A DNA stretch of 64,000 nucleotides from JAPWJZ01 sp966211335 (GTDB lineage Bacteria > Pseudomonadota > Alphaproteobacteria > Micavibrionales > UBA2020), in NCBI GenBank assembly GCA_966211335.1, contig CBIHNF010000001.1, positions 2,046,001-2,110,000 on the forward strand. Reading direction: 5' to 3'. This document shows positions 33,230 to 43,600 of this stretch, piece by piece. A model generated the notes under the pieces. That model saw only the letters and a list, made by a program, of their open reading frames with translations. It was not told the DNA's origin and did not search any database. Numbering within the stretch: the first letter of the stretch is position 1; each line of letters starts with the position of its first letter. The translations under genes and the position numbers were made by a program.

Positions 33230-33705
33230 TTTGCAGCTCCCTGAATGTAATGAACGGTTGCAGCAATCAGCGCATCGATATCGTCAACCTGACGAACATT
33301 ATAGCGCTTGCAGACGATATCGACGTTGCCTTTGCGCCAGTATCCGTCCGGGCAGCAGACAATCATTTTTTCAGGATTTTTGGCGGCGTGGATACCCATT
33401 TCAAGCAGCGTAATGGGCGATTTTGTTTCGGGCGCGAAATACATGATGACGAGTCCTGCGGCATCAAGCGCATCCAACTCCCACTCCACCTGCTGGCGGA
33501 ACTTGGGGTTATCGATGCTTTGCTCCCACCCGGCATCCCAATGCGCCCGGCGCGGATTGAGAACCAGCACATCCATGTGCTGGAGTCCGGAGGCAATGCG
33601 CTGCTGCCAGTCTTCCGCCTTGCCCATCTCGATGCTGCCGGCGAGGAATACTGATTTCTTTGCCGTGATATCCGTGTAGCTGTCGGGCGCTTTGACTTCG
33701 ATCAT
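33226..33705 (-). CDS. Nucleoside 2-deoxyribosyltransferase-like protein
   Basis: The 159 residues resemble the Nuc_deoxyri_tr2-type fold: VFLAGSIEMGKAEDWQQ at the N-terminus, LNPRRAHWD in the middle, then WELDALDAAGLVIMYFAPETKSPITLLEMG, where the glutamate of LLEMG corresponds to the catalytic nucleophile in the family. Related proteins occur in phages and in genomes with unusual nucleotide metabolism. The activity is not proven by sequence. It is coupled to the small membrane-protein gene and follows the DUF4442 gene by 15 bases. Confidence 0.78.
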   Translation of the reverse strand: MIEVKAPDSYTDITAKKSVFLAGSIEMGKAEDWQQRIASGLQHMDVLVLNPRRAHWDAGWEQSIDNPKFRQQVEWELDALDAAGLVIMYFAPETKSPITLLEMGIHAAKNPEKMIVCCPDGYWRKGNVDIVCKRYNVRQVDDIDALIAATVHYIQGAAK

Positions 33706-33720
33706 CGGCTATTCCTGTTA

Positions 33721-34188
33721 TTAGGGCGAAGGAGGTTTGGGCGTTTTATCTTTGCGGCGAACATAAAGCGTTTTGTCGACTTCGGCGACAACATCCCCCG
33801 CCTCGTCCTTGACGAAAACGGTGAATTTCGGCGTCGATTTCACATTTTTGTCGGCATCGTCGCGGATTTCCTTCAGGCGTTCTTTCGAGATATTAAAATG
33901 CGCCGTCAGCTTGCCCTTGCCGGGCTTCTTGAAGCGGATTTCCGCCGATTTATCCCAGACGATATAATCGCGCCCCAGATTTTTGGTCAGGATAAGCGAA
34001 TAGAACGGATCGGTCATGGAGAAAATGGAACCGCCAAAGTGCGTACCGAAGTAGTTGGCATTCCACTTCCGCAACTTCATTTCGATTTTGACGTCATCGA
34101 AATTCTCGGAAATTTCCTTCACCTTCACGCCCGCGCCCAAAAAGGGCGGCCAGAAATTCATCAGCCGGCGGAAGGTGTTGCTCTTCAT
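33721..34188 (-). CDS. DUF4442 hotdog-fold protein (thioesterase-like)
   Basis: The 155 residues match the DUF4442/YiiD C-terminal pattern: LGAGVKVKEISENFDDVKIE at the start, then NYFGTHFGGSIFSMTDPFYSL and DYIVWDKSAEIRFKKPGKG. The hotdog central helix (GGSIFSMTDPF) is where thioesterases keep their catalytic acid, here Asp. A substrate is not known. It lies 1 base downstream of valS on the same strand and is likely cotranscribed with it. Confidence 0.82.
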   Translation of the reverse strand: MKSNTFRRLMNFWPPFLGAGVKVKEISENFDDVKIEMKLRKWNANYFGTHFGGSIFSMTDPFYSLILTKNLGRDYIVWDKSAEIRFKKPGKGKLTAHFNISKERLKEIRDDADKNVKSTPKFTVFVKDEAGDVVAEVDKTLYVRRKDKTPKPPSP

Positions 34189-34189
34189 C

Positions 34190-36871
34190 TTACGCGGCCT
34201 CGATCTGTTTCAGCGCCTGCAGCAGCTTCGCCTTCACGCCTTCAGCTTCAGCGCGGGTTTCGCGCTGCTCTTCCACCACTTCCGGCGGTGCCTTGGCGAC
34301 AAATGCCTCGTTGCCGAGCTTCTGGTCGATTTTCTTAATATCTGCGTCAACCTTTTCAATTTGCTTCGACAGGCGCGTACGTTCCTGCGCGAAGTCCACG
34401 ACGTCGCCAAGAGGCAGAATGATGCTGGCCTCGTCAATCACGCTCTGGACAGAGCCTTTTGGCGGCGCGGCATCGGTGACGGCTGCACTTTCAAGGCGTG
34501 CAAGACGCAGGATGATGTCATTGTACGTCGCAAGGCGCTTCTGCGTCGTAGCATTCGCGCCTTTGAGCAAAAGCTTGATTTTCGCAGCCGCCGGCACGTT
34601 CATGTCGGAGCGGACAGAGCGGATGTCGGTAATCAGGCGGACAACCCAGTTCATTTCGTCCTGCGCCGCCTTGTTGATGGCGTTGTCGGCAAAGGTCGGC
34701 CAAGGCTTGCTCTGCAGCCAATCCGATTTATCCGACACTTCACCGCCCTTGCCGAGCAGGTGCATATGCAGCTCTTCGGTGATATAGGGCATGATGGGGT
34801 TCAACAGCAGGAGGATTTGATCCAGCACCCAGCCGGTGGTGTCGCGGGTTTCCTGCTTGATGCTTTCATCTTCGCCCGCCAGCAGCGGCTTGGTGAATTC
34901 GATGTACCAGGCACAGAAGGTATCCCACGTAAAGTGATAAAGATGCATAGCTGCATCGTTAAAGCGGAAGGCCTGCAGCGCTTCCGCCGTTTTGGCTGTG
35001 ACGGCCGCCAGCTCGCCGATGATCCACTGGTTAATCGTCTGCTTGACGCTGGCGGGCTTGAAATCCAGCTTCAGCGTGCAGCCGTTCATTTCGCAGAAGC
35101 GCGACGAGTTCCAGAGTTTGGTGGCGAAGTTACGGTAGCCTTCGACGCGCGCAGCGGAAAGCTTGACGTCGCGGCCCTGCGCGGCCAGCGCGGTCAGAGT
35201 GAAGCGAAGCGCGTCCGCGCCATATTCGTCAATCAGTTCCAGCGGGTCGATGATATTGCCCTTCGATTTTGACATCTTCTGGCCTTTTTCATCGCGCACC
35301 AGCGCGTGGATATAGACCGTCTTGAAGGGCACATCGCCCATAAAATGGATGCCCATCATCATCATGCGGGCAACCCAGAAGAACAGGATGTCAAAGCCGG
35401 TGACAAGCGTTGCAGCAGGGTAATAGCGCTTCACTTCCGCCGTTTTTTCCGGCCAGCCGAGCGTTGAGAACGGCCAGAGCGCGGAGGAGAACCAAGTGTC
35501 CAGCACATCCGCATCGCGCGTCAGCTCGACATCCTTGCCGAATTTGGCCTTCGCCGCAGCTTTCGCTTCGGCTTCGTTTTCCTCGACAAAAACGCTGTTG
35601 TCAGGCCCATACCACGCCGGAATTTGGTGACCCCACCAGATTTGTCGGCTGATGCACCAGGGTTGGATGTTGTTCATCCATTCGTAATAAGTCTTCGTCC
35701 AGTTGGCGGGCACGAACTTCGTCTTACCTTCATCGACTGCCTTGATGGCGGGCTGCGCCAGCGTCTTCGCATCCACATACCACTGGTCGGTCAGCAGCGG
35801 CTCGATAATCACGCCGCCGCGGTCGCCGTAGGGCACCTGGTACATATGCGGCTCGACCTTGTCGAGCAGGCCCAGCGCCTCGATCTCCTCCAGCACTTTT
35901 TTCCGCGCATCGAAACGGTCCATGCCGATATAGGCCGCCGGAACATTCGCGCCGTCGGGGTCTGCAATTTTGGCATCTTTGTCCAGGATAGAAATCATCG
36001 GCAGCTTGTGGCGCTTGCCGACTTCGAAGTCATTGAAGTCATGCGCAGGCGTAATTTTAACCGCGCCGGAGCCTTTTTCAGGGTCGGCGTAGCTGTCCGC
36101 GACAATGGGGATTTCGCGCCCCGTGATCGGCAGCACCACCATTTTGCCGACAAGTTCTTTATAACGCTCGTCATCCGGATGAACAGCAACGGCAGTATCG
36201 CCAAGCATGGTTTCCGGGCGCGTGGTGGCGATGGTGATAAAGACGCCTTCCTGCCCCTTCACGGGATACTTGAAGTGCCACATGCTGCCCTTGGTTTCCT
36301 TGGGCTCGACTTCAAGGTCGGAAATGGCCGTCTGCAGCTTCGGGTCCCAGTTGACGAGGCGCTTGTCCTTGTAAATCAGGTTTTCCTTGAACAGCTGGAC
36401 GAAGACTTTGTTGACGGCTTTGTTAAGACCATCATCCATCGTGAAACGTTCGCGCTGCCAGTCTGGCGTCGCGCCAAGGCGGCGGAGCTGGCCGGTGATG
36501 GTGTTACCGGACTCCTCTTTCCATTCCCATACGCGCTTCAGAAAGTTTTCACGGCCAAGATCGTGGCGCGTCTTGCCGTCTTTCGCCAGCAGGCGTTCGA
36601 CGACCATCTGGGTCGCGATGCCCGCGTGGTCGGTGCCGGGCTGCCAGAGGACGTCTTTGCCCTGCATCCGCTCGAAGCGCGACAGGATATCCTGCAATGT
36701 CGTGTTCAGGGCGTGGCCCATATGCAGGCTGCCCGTGACGTTGGGCGGCGGCATGGGAATGGTATAGGGCGCCTTGTTGCTGTTGACGTCCGCCGCGAAA
36801 GCCCCGGATTTTTCCCAGGTTTCATAGTGCTTCTTTTCAACGTCTTTGCTTTCGAAGGTTTTATCGAGCAT
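34190..36871 (-). CDS. valS: Valyl-tRNA synthetase
   Basis: A class I aminoacyl-tRNA synthetase of 893 residues. It shows the HIGH motif as HMGH (residues 50-53, after PPPNVTGSL), the editing domain (TTRPETMLGDTAVAVHPDDERY), GWP and KMSKSKGN, and the C-terminal coiled coil (EERTRLSKQIEKVDADI-like, near residue 830) specific to ValRS. AAGGCGG lies before the ATG. It heads a probable unit with the DUF4442 gene. Confidence 0.98.
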   Translation of the reverse strand: MLDKTFESKDVEKKHYETWEKSGAFAADVNSNKAPYTIPMPPPNVTGSLHMGHALNTTLQDILSRFERMQGKDVLWQPGTDHAGIATQMVVERLLAKDGKTRHDLGRENFLKRVWEWKEESGNTITGQLRRLGATPDWQRERFTMDDGLNKAVNKVFVQLFKENLIYKDKRLVNWDPKLQTAISDLEVEPKETKGSMWHFKYPVKGQEGVFITIATTRPETMLGDTAVAVHPDDERYKELVGKMVVLPITGREIPIVADSYADPEKGSGAVKITPAHDFNDFEVGKRHKLPMISILDKDAKIADPDGANVPAAYIGMDRFDARKKVLEEIEALGLLDKVEPHMYQVPYGDRGGVIIEPLLTDQWYVDAKTLAQPAIKAVDEGKTKFVPANWTKTYYEWMNNIQPWCISRQIWWGHQIPAWYGPDNSVFVEENEAEAKAAAKAKFGKDVELTRDADVLDTWFSSALWPFSTLGWPEKTAEVKRYYPAATLVTGFDILFFWVARMMMMGIHFMGDVPFKTVYIHALVRDEKGQKMSKSKGNIIDPLELIDEYGADALRFTLTALAAQGRDVKLSAARVEGYRNFATKLWNSSRFCEMNGCTLKLDFKPASVKQTINQWIIGELAAVTAKTAEALQAFRFNDAAMHLYHFTWDTFCAWYIEFTKPLLAGEDESIKQETRDTTGWVLDQILLLLNPIMPYITEELHMHLLGKGGEVSDKSDWLQSKPWPTFADNAINKAAQDEMNWVVRLITDIRSVRSDMNVPAAAKIKLLLKGANATTQKRLATYNDIILRLARLESAAVTDAAPPKGSVQSVIDEASIILPLGDVVDFAQERTRLSKQIEKVDADIKKIDQKLGNEAFVAKAPPEVVEEQRETRAEAEGVKAKLLQALKQIEAA

Positions 36872-36983
36872 TTTTAGGCCGCCTTTGGGTTAAAAAATAG
36901 ATACATAATATAGCCGGAAAGCCGTTGATTTGTGAAGGGTTTTTGAACAAAATAGAACCGCTCAAACCCCATCCGGACATCCG

Positions 36984-38930
36984 ATGAAAAAAGCTGCCCC
37001 ACCCGCCCCAGATAAAGCCGCAGACGAGCTGAACCGCCTTGCGCGCGAACAGCTGACCAAAGGCAATATCAACGACGCCGAACAGGCGCTGGTGATGTCG
37101 ATGAGCTATGGGCGCACGGCAACAAACTGCCGCCTGATGGGAAACGTGCTGTTTTTACGGCGGAATCTGAATGCCGCGCTGCCCTATTTCCAGGAAGCGA
37201 TTACGCTGGACGACAAGGATCACGCCTCCCACGCCATGATTGCGGAGATTTTTTTCCAGCAGCTCAACCTGCAGGCCATCGGATTTTCAATGATGGCCAT
37301 CAACCTCGCCCCGCAGGAACACCGGTATAAAGAGAGATTCATCCATTTCTCCCCTCACTTCAATTTCAAGGAAGTGAATCCCTATATCGAGGCGACCATT
37401 ATCGAATGCCTGAAAGTTCCGGAAATTAATGCAGGGCTGCTGCAGTCTCTTTGGCATAATATGTTTAGCCAAGATCCGATTTTTACCCCGTTTTACAAAA
37501 CATTCTTCAGTAGCGACCCCGTCACCCGCGCCCGTGCCTCGACCTTCAAACGGCTGATTTCCGGCGGCGCGACCAACAACGATTACGTCTTTTTCGATGA
37601 AGATAACTTCGCCCGTCAGAAAGACCTGAAACCGCTGCTGCACCCCTATTTCCTGCTAGGGCTGCTGCGGCTTGTTGTCATCAACCTGCCGTTTGAAGGG
37701 TTCCTGACAGCGTTGCGCCGCCGGTTGCTGACGGAGCTGGATGCGCCGAAGCTGGACGATGACGATTACATCACCCTTTGCTCCGCCCTGGCCCATTACT
37801 GTTTTGAGACCGAATATATTTTCGACGATACCGAGGCGGAACGGCAGAAAATCTCGGCGCTAAAAGCGAAGATCGAGAACAGCAGCGATTTTGCCTCCAT
37901 GAAGCGGGAATTATCCATCTACGCCTGCTATGCGCCGCTCTACAAATTGATGAATTCGCGAGATGTTGAAAAAGCGCTTGCGGAAGACGTCGACCTTGAT
38001 GAAACGGTCGAGCACCAGATAACCTTCTACAAAGAACTGCAGAAAAAAGCCGCTACGCTGCCTGCTGCTACGCCGATTGAAGACGATACCTCCATCAAGG
38101 TGCGCGAGCAGTATGAGGAGTTCCCCTACCCCCGCTGGAAATCAAAACCGCGGGATATTTCGCATGAAGGCGCCGGCATTCCGCTGCTGGAAAAAGGCAA
38201 GAAAATCCTCATCGCCGGCTGCGGCACGGGAAACGAGGCGGCACAAATTTCCGTCGCCTTCCCGCAAAGCAAAATACTGGCGGTCGACCTTTCGCGCAGC
38301 AGTCTTGCCTATGGCGCGCTGAAGGCTGAAGAATTCGAACTCAACAATATCACTTTCAAGCAGGCGGATATTTTAAAGCTGCGCTCGCTGAACGAAACCT
38401 TTGACGGCATCGTCTCCGGCGGTGTGTTGCACCACATGAAAGACCCGGTCGAGGGATGGAAAACGCTTGTCGATATCCTGAACCCGAACGGCCTTATGCG
38501 CATATCGCTGTACAGCGACATCGCCCGCAAGGATATCGCGGCGGCGCAGGAAACGATTATTAAATCCGGCTATGCCTCGACAAGCGAAGGCATGAAAGCT
38601 TTCCGCCGCGATGCCGCGAAAATTTTGCCGCAAAATGTCTTCCGCACCATCACCGGCGCGGAAGATTATTACCAGATGTCCATGCTGCGCGACCTGCTGT
38701 TCCATGTGCAGGAACACAGGCTGACCCTGCCGCGCATCAAGGAAATACTGACGCAGCTCGGCCTCACCTTCGTTAAAATGATAGTGAGCGATATCGCCAT
38801 GACGGAATTCCAGAAGCTTTATCCGGACGACCCGGAAGGCACGAACCTCGACAACTGGCACGATTTCGAGCAGAAACACCCCGATGTTTTCCTGCGCATG
38901 TACCAGTTCTGGTGCCAGAAAAAACGATAA
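36984..38930 (+). CDS. TPR-repeat protein fused to a class I methyltransferase
   Basis: The 648 residues start with TPR-like helices (about 10-110: LAREQLTKGNINDAEQALVM, NLNAALPYFQEAITLDDKDH). A helical middle region (about 130-360) follows that I do not recognise, then a short motif VREQYEEFPYPRW and a SAM-binding domain with ILIAGCGTGNEAAQ, ILAVDLSRSSLAY and FDGIVSGGVLHHMKDP. The YEEFPYPRW stretch is typical of a group of TPR-linked methyltransferases in alphaproteobacteria. The substrate is unknown. The gene lies 30 bases before fumC. Confidence 0.85.
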   Translation: MKKAAPPAPDKAADELNRLAREQLTKGNINDAEQALVMSMSYGRTATNCRLMGNVLFLRRNLNAALPYFQEAITLDDKDHASHAMIAEIFFQQLNLQAIGFSMMAINLAPQEHRYKERFIHFSPHFNFKEVNPYIEATIIECLKVPEINAGLLQSLWHNMFSQDPIFTPFYKTFFSSDPVTRARASTFKRLISGGATNNDYVFFDEDNFARQKDLKPLLHPYFLLGLLRLVVINLPFEGFLTALRRRLLTELDAPKLDDDDYITLCSALAHYCFETEYIFDDTEAERQKISALKAKIENSSDFASMKRELSIYACYAPLYKLMNSRDVEKALAEDVDLDETVEHQITFYKELQKKAATLPAATPIEDDTSIKVREQYEEFPYPRWKSKPRDISHEGAGIPLLEKGKKILIAGCGTGNEAAQISVAFPQSKILAVDLSRSSLAYGALKAEEFELNNITFKQADILKLRSLNETFDGIVSGGVLHHMKDPVEGWKTLVDILNPNGLMRISLYSDIARKDIAAAQETIIKSGYASTSEGMKAFRRDAAKILPQNVFRTITGAEDYYQMSMLRDLLFHVQEHRLTLPRIKEILTQLGLTFVKMIVSDIAMTEFQKLYPDDPEGTNLDNWHDFEQKHPDVFLRMYQFWCQKKR

Positions 38931-38959
38931 ATAATATAGTAAAAAACGAAAGAACGACC

Positions 38960-40384
38960 ATGACCGCCATGACAAATTCAGCCACCGCCAGCGCTAACCA
39001 TCGCATCGAAACGGATTCGATGGGCGAAGTGGAAGTCGCCGCCGACAAATACTGGGGTGCGCAGACGCAGCGCTCGCTGGAAAACTTCCGCATCGGGACG
39101 GAACGCATGCCGCTCCCGCTCGTGCGCGCGCTTGGGGTTCAGAAAAAAGCGGCCGCGCAAGCGAATATCGATCTCGGCATCCTTGACGCCAAAATCGGTC
39201 AGGCGATTATCGAAGCCGCTGAAGAAGTGATGGACGGCAGCCTGAATGACCATTTCCCCCTAGTCGTCTGGCAGACAGGCTCCGGCACGCAGACCAATAT
39301 GAACATCAACGAAGTTGTCTCCAACCGCGCGATTGAAATTCTCGGCGGCACGGTCGGCTCGAAAGCGCCTGTCCACCCCAATGACCATGTCAACATGGGG
39401 CAATCGTCGAACGACACTTTCCCGACCGTGATGCACATTTCGGCGGTCGAGCAGATTCACCACGAACTGATGCCTGCCATGGAGCGGCTGCAGAAAGCGC
39501 TTGGCAAAAAAGCTGTCGAATTTGCCGAAATCATCAAGATCGGCCGCACCCACCTTCAGGATGCAACGCCCGTCACGCTGGGCCAGGAATTTTCCGGTTA
39601 CACAATGCAGATTAAATACGGTCTCGACCGCGTTAAATCCTGCCTGCCGCGTCTCTCGCAGCTAGCGCAGGGCGGCACCGCCGTCGGCACCGGCCTTAAC
39701 TGCAAAAAAGGTTTTGCGGAAGCTTTTGCAAAGCAAGTCAGCCAGATCACCGGCATTCCCTTCACCACAGCGGAAAACAAGTTCGAGGCCATGGCGGCGC
39801 ATGATGCGATCGTCGAAACGTCCGGCGCGCTCAACACCATCGCCTGCTCCCTCATGAAGATTGCCAATGACATCCGCCTGCTGGGCTCCGGCCCGCGCTG
39901 CGGCATCGGCGAAATTCATCTGCCGGAGAATGAGCCGGGCTCTTCCATCATGCCGGGCAAGGTTAATCCGACGCAGTCCGAGGCCATGACGATGGTCTGC
40001 GCCCAGATCATGGGCAACCACACGACGATCTCCATCGCCGGCAGCAACGGCCATTTCGAGCTGAACGTCTTCAAGCCGGTCATGATCTATAACCTTCTGC
40101 AATCCATCCGCCTGCTGGCGGATGCCTGCAACAGCTTTACGACCAATTGCGTCGCGGGCATCGAGGCGAATACCGATCGTATCAAGAAGCTTTTAAACGA
40201 AAGCCTGATGCTGGTGACGGCCCTCAACCCCGTCATTGGTTACGACAATGCCGCCAAAATCGCCAAGAAAGCGCTGCGTGACAACAAGACGTTGAAAGAG
40301 ACGGCGATTGAGCTTAAACTTTTAACAGCAGACGATTTCGATAAAGCCGTCCGCCCGGAAAAAATGATTGGACCGAAGGACTAA
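38960..40384 (+). CDS. fumC: Fumarate hydratase class II
   Basis: The oxygen-stable TCA-cycle fumarase, a homotetramer. The 474 residues carry the superfamily signature GSSIMPGKVNP, plus TGSGTQTNMNINEV and the HPNDHVNMGQSSNDTFP motif. The ATG at 38960 is preferred because the frame upstream overlaps the preceding gene and is not conserved. The first 14 residues are a short non-conserved lead. The RHH gene starts 1 base after the stop. Confidence 0.97.
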   Translation: MTAMTNSATASANHRIETDSMGEVEVAADKYWGAQTQRSLENFRIGTERMPLPLVRALGVQKKAAAQANIDLGILDAKIGQAIIEAAEEVMDGSLNDHFPLVVWQTGSGTQTNMNINEVVSNRAIEILGGTVGSKAPVHPNDHVNMGQSSNDTFPTVMHISAVEQIHHELMPAMERLQKALGKKAVEFAEIIKIGRTHLQDATPVTLGQEFSGYTMQIKYGLDRVKSCLPRLSQLAQGGTAVGTGLNCKKGFAEAFAKQVSQITGIPFTTAENKFEAMAAHDAIVETSGALNTIACSLMKIANDIRLLGSGPRCGIGEIHLPENEPGSSIMPGKVNPTQSEAMTMVCAQIMGNHTTISIAGSNGHFELNVFKPVMIYNLLQSIRLLADACNSFTTNCVAGIEANTDRIKKLLNESLMLVTALNPVIGYDNAAKIAKKALRDNKTLKETAIELKLLTADDFDKAVRPEKMIGPKD

Positions 40385-40385
40385 C

Positions 40386-40619
40386 ATGCCACGCCGTCTC
40401 TCGCAAAAGCACTCCGTCACCGTCGCCGGCCACCGCACCAGCATCACGCTGGAGGTTGCCTTCTGGGACTCGCTGAAAGAAATCGCGCTGGCGCATGATA
40501 AATCCGTTAACGCGCTGATCGCCGAGATTGACGTTGCCCAGCCCGAGAACCTTTCAAGCGCGCTGCGCGTCTTTATCCTCGATTTTTACAAGCATCCCGA
40601 ACTGCACAAAAAACCTTGA
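40386..40619 (+). CDS. Ribbon-helix-helix domain protein (RHH_4 type)
   Basis: The 77 residues contain the sequence KHSVTVAGHRTSITLEVAFWDSLKEIA followed by SVNALIAEID and NLSSALRVFIL, the pattern of the small RHH proteins found next to fumC in many alphaproteobacteria. The basic N-terminus (MPRRLSQK) fits DNA binding, but no target is known. It probably shares the fumC transcript. It is convergent with the AsmA-like gene, with only 7 bases between the stops. Confidence 0.85.
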   Translation: MPRRLSQKHSVTVAGHRTSITLEVAFWDSLKEIALAHDKSVNALIAEIDVAQPENLSSALRVFILDFYKHPELHKKP

Positions 40620-40626
40620 AAAGGGT

Positions 40627-43600
40627 CTAGGGCAGCACGTCCTCTTCCGCAGGTTTGCCTGCGGGCGCGGGGGCATTGTCATTTGCCGGCGCGTTGTCAT
40701 CCAGCCTGTCGAGAATGCCCTTGATATCTTTTGCACCCGGCGCAGGCGGCGTTGCCGATTGGTCATCGGCAGGCTTTGGCAACGGCTGCGGCACAATTTG
40801 CGGTTCTTTTAGCGGTTCGGCATCGACAGGTTCATCGGGATCTTTTGGCGCAGGTTCGCTGCCTGTATCGTCCGGCGATTTGGTGTAAGACGGCGGCAGC
40901 CCCGGTTCTTCCTGCGCATAAGGATTATCAACCGGCGCGCTTTGCGCAGGGTCTGCCTGCGGCACCAGCGGAACCGGCGGCTGCGGTGAGGCCGCGTAAG
41001 GCAGATGTTCGCTCGCGGGCGGCGGCGGTGCATCCAGCGGCTCGTCTGCGGGTATATGCCCGGGTGGCGTCACGCCAGCGGGCGGCACCTCTTCCTTCGG
41101 CGCACGCGCGGCAAGCCAGCTTTCTATTGGACGGCTGTTAACCGTATATTCAGGGGAAGATTTCATCTCGCCCGCGCGGCTGACGGTAAACGCCGGAACC
41201 CCTGCCGGGTCGTGCAGCTGCGTCTTGGCCAAAAGACTATATTTTTCCGGCCCGAGGTCAAAGAAGCCGGTCGCATCGACATCCGCCACATCGTTGGCGA
41301 GCTTCAGGCTGTCGATGGTGATTTTGCCGTCGGCAACTTTGAATTTTCCTTCGACATTTTTATAGCGGCTGCCGCCATGTGTTTTGACGGCCTTCGCGGC
41401 CTGCGCCCCGAAGTCGGGCGAAGGCGCGCCGGTGACGCCGTTGATCAGCTCCGGCAGGGCGGCAGGATTGAAATCTTCTATCTTCACGCTGTCGGCGGAT
41501 ATGTCGAGGCTGCCGCTGGTACCGTGGAACCACTCCTTGTCCTCTTTCGTGCCGTCGGCTGTCAGGTCAAAGCTCATATCGCCCTGCCCTAACGTGAAGC
41601 CTTTGAATTCCATGTTATCGGCAAAATTCTGCAGGTCGGCGCCCTTCAGCTTTCCTGTAAGGCTGCCATTCCAATGCTTGTCGTCTACTTTGTCACCGCT
41701 CGCCTTGGCGGTAAGGTCACCGCCCCAGAGGGTTCCTTTTGTGACGGCGACATCGGCATGCTTTGCAGAAGCAACGATATGCAGCTCGGGTGCTGAAATG
41801 TCGTTGCTGCGCCAGTTCAGGGTTTTTCCCTTCAGTTTCAGGTCAACAGGGTCGGTCACCGACCAATTGCCGAACCAGCCGTCGAGATCGATAACATCGG
41901 ACGCAAGGTTGCCCGTATAAGCCCCCTCCGCACGAGATAAACTGCCCGTCACATTGCCGGCCTTCATGTTGTCGATTTTATAGTTACTGCGCGTACCGCT
42001 CAAACTGCCGCTGAAATCAAAAGGCGCATCGCTGAATAAGTGATCTGCTGCAAGGCCAATCTGGCTCCACTTAGCGCCTTTGATGGAAATGTCATTCTTA
42101 TAGTTGACGGCGTCCTTTTCACGCCGCGTTCCGGCGCCGCTTAAGTTTATGTCGCTGCCCTGAACTTTGCCCAAGGCGGTAAAGGAAAACGCCTTTGCAT
42201 CGCCCTTCAACGTCCCTTGCAGATCAGCATCCTGAGAGCCCCAGAGGGGCGGCGGAATTTCGACGCCAAAGGACTTTGCTACTGCACCAAGCTGCCCTGC
42301 CTTTATGCTGTAAGATAAATCTGCGCCGGACACCGGCTCAAGTCCTGCAAGCTTACCTGTCAACGTGAAACTGCCGGAAGGGGATAATGCGCCTTCCATC
42401 TTCTCGATCAGCAGACCCGACGGATCTACCTTGCCCTTGAATTCGACATCCGCAATAACCAAGTCACCGTCGGTTATGTTCTTGCCGGAAAGCTCAAGCG
42501 TGGCGGGAGATTTCAGCAGCTTATCTCCGAAAGTCTTACGGCTATCAGCATCCAGAGCGCCGAAATCAACGTCGGTGAGCGTCAGATGCGCCGTAAAGCC
42601 TTGCGCTTTACCGCGCAAAACATTCAGCACACCCGAAATGGCGGCTTTGTCATTCGCCTTCGCACTGATATCGAAAAGGCTGATCTGCTCCGGCTTGACG
42701 TCCATGCTGCTCGACCATTCGAGCTTGTGAACAATACCACTATCGCCAACCGCGCGAATAATATTGTCCGCGTCTAAGCCAAGGGCCGCGACCATTTTGG
42801 ATAGCTCGTCCGTTGAAACCTGCATGCTGTAGGCAGCGTATTTTGTCTTGGGTGTGATAACGCCAGCCAGCTTTATTTTCGTTTTTCCGGGCAGATCGAT
42901 ATGGGTATCTTTCAGCACCCATTCCGCTTTATCGGTATCGATAGAAATATCTCCTGACGGAATATTGACGTCGCCCCAGGAAATGTTTTTGCCCTTAAAC
43001 TTCAAGTGTGCCGTGAAGCCATCCGGTACGGCCATAAAATCGACATGCTCGCCGATTTTTAAATTCGCCGCTGTCAGCTCGGCAGATACATCAGGTTTTT
43101 CCCCCTGCGCGAACTGGACGGAGACAACGCCGGAAAACTCGCCCTTTTTATCCAGCGTCGCCTTTATATCGCCAAGCTTCACGGTCGGGCCTTTGACATC
43201 CAGCATGCCCGTCAGCGTTGCGATATCATTCATAAAAGAAATATTCTGCAGAAAATCGTTATCTGGGAACAGGCTGGCAAGCTTGCCCTGATCGATATTC
43301 AGCTCGCCTTGCAGCGCAAAACCTTCCGCGAAATCGGCAACGCCGCCGAATTTTACAACCGGCAGGCCTTCAACCGGCGTAAAGCCGATATTGACGGGAA
43401 CAGGTGTTCCCTTTTCGTATTTGCCCGTTGTCGCCTCGATGCCGACGCTGGATTTATTGTACTGCATATCTCCCTTGATACGATACGGACCGAACAACGT
43501 ATCGGCACCGACGGCGAGGTTAAGGCTTTCAACCTGCCAGCTGCTGCCGGTATCCGCGTTGGTGTAATGCACGGTACCGTTGGTCATGGTGACCTGGTTC

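Noticed and set aside
34055..36877. Two long plus-strand frames opposite valS
   Set aside because: They are shadows of valS, which carries all its motifs on the minus strand.
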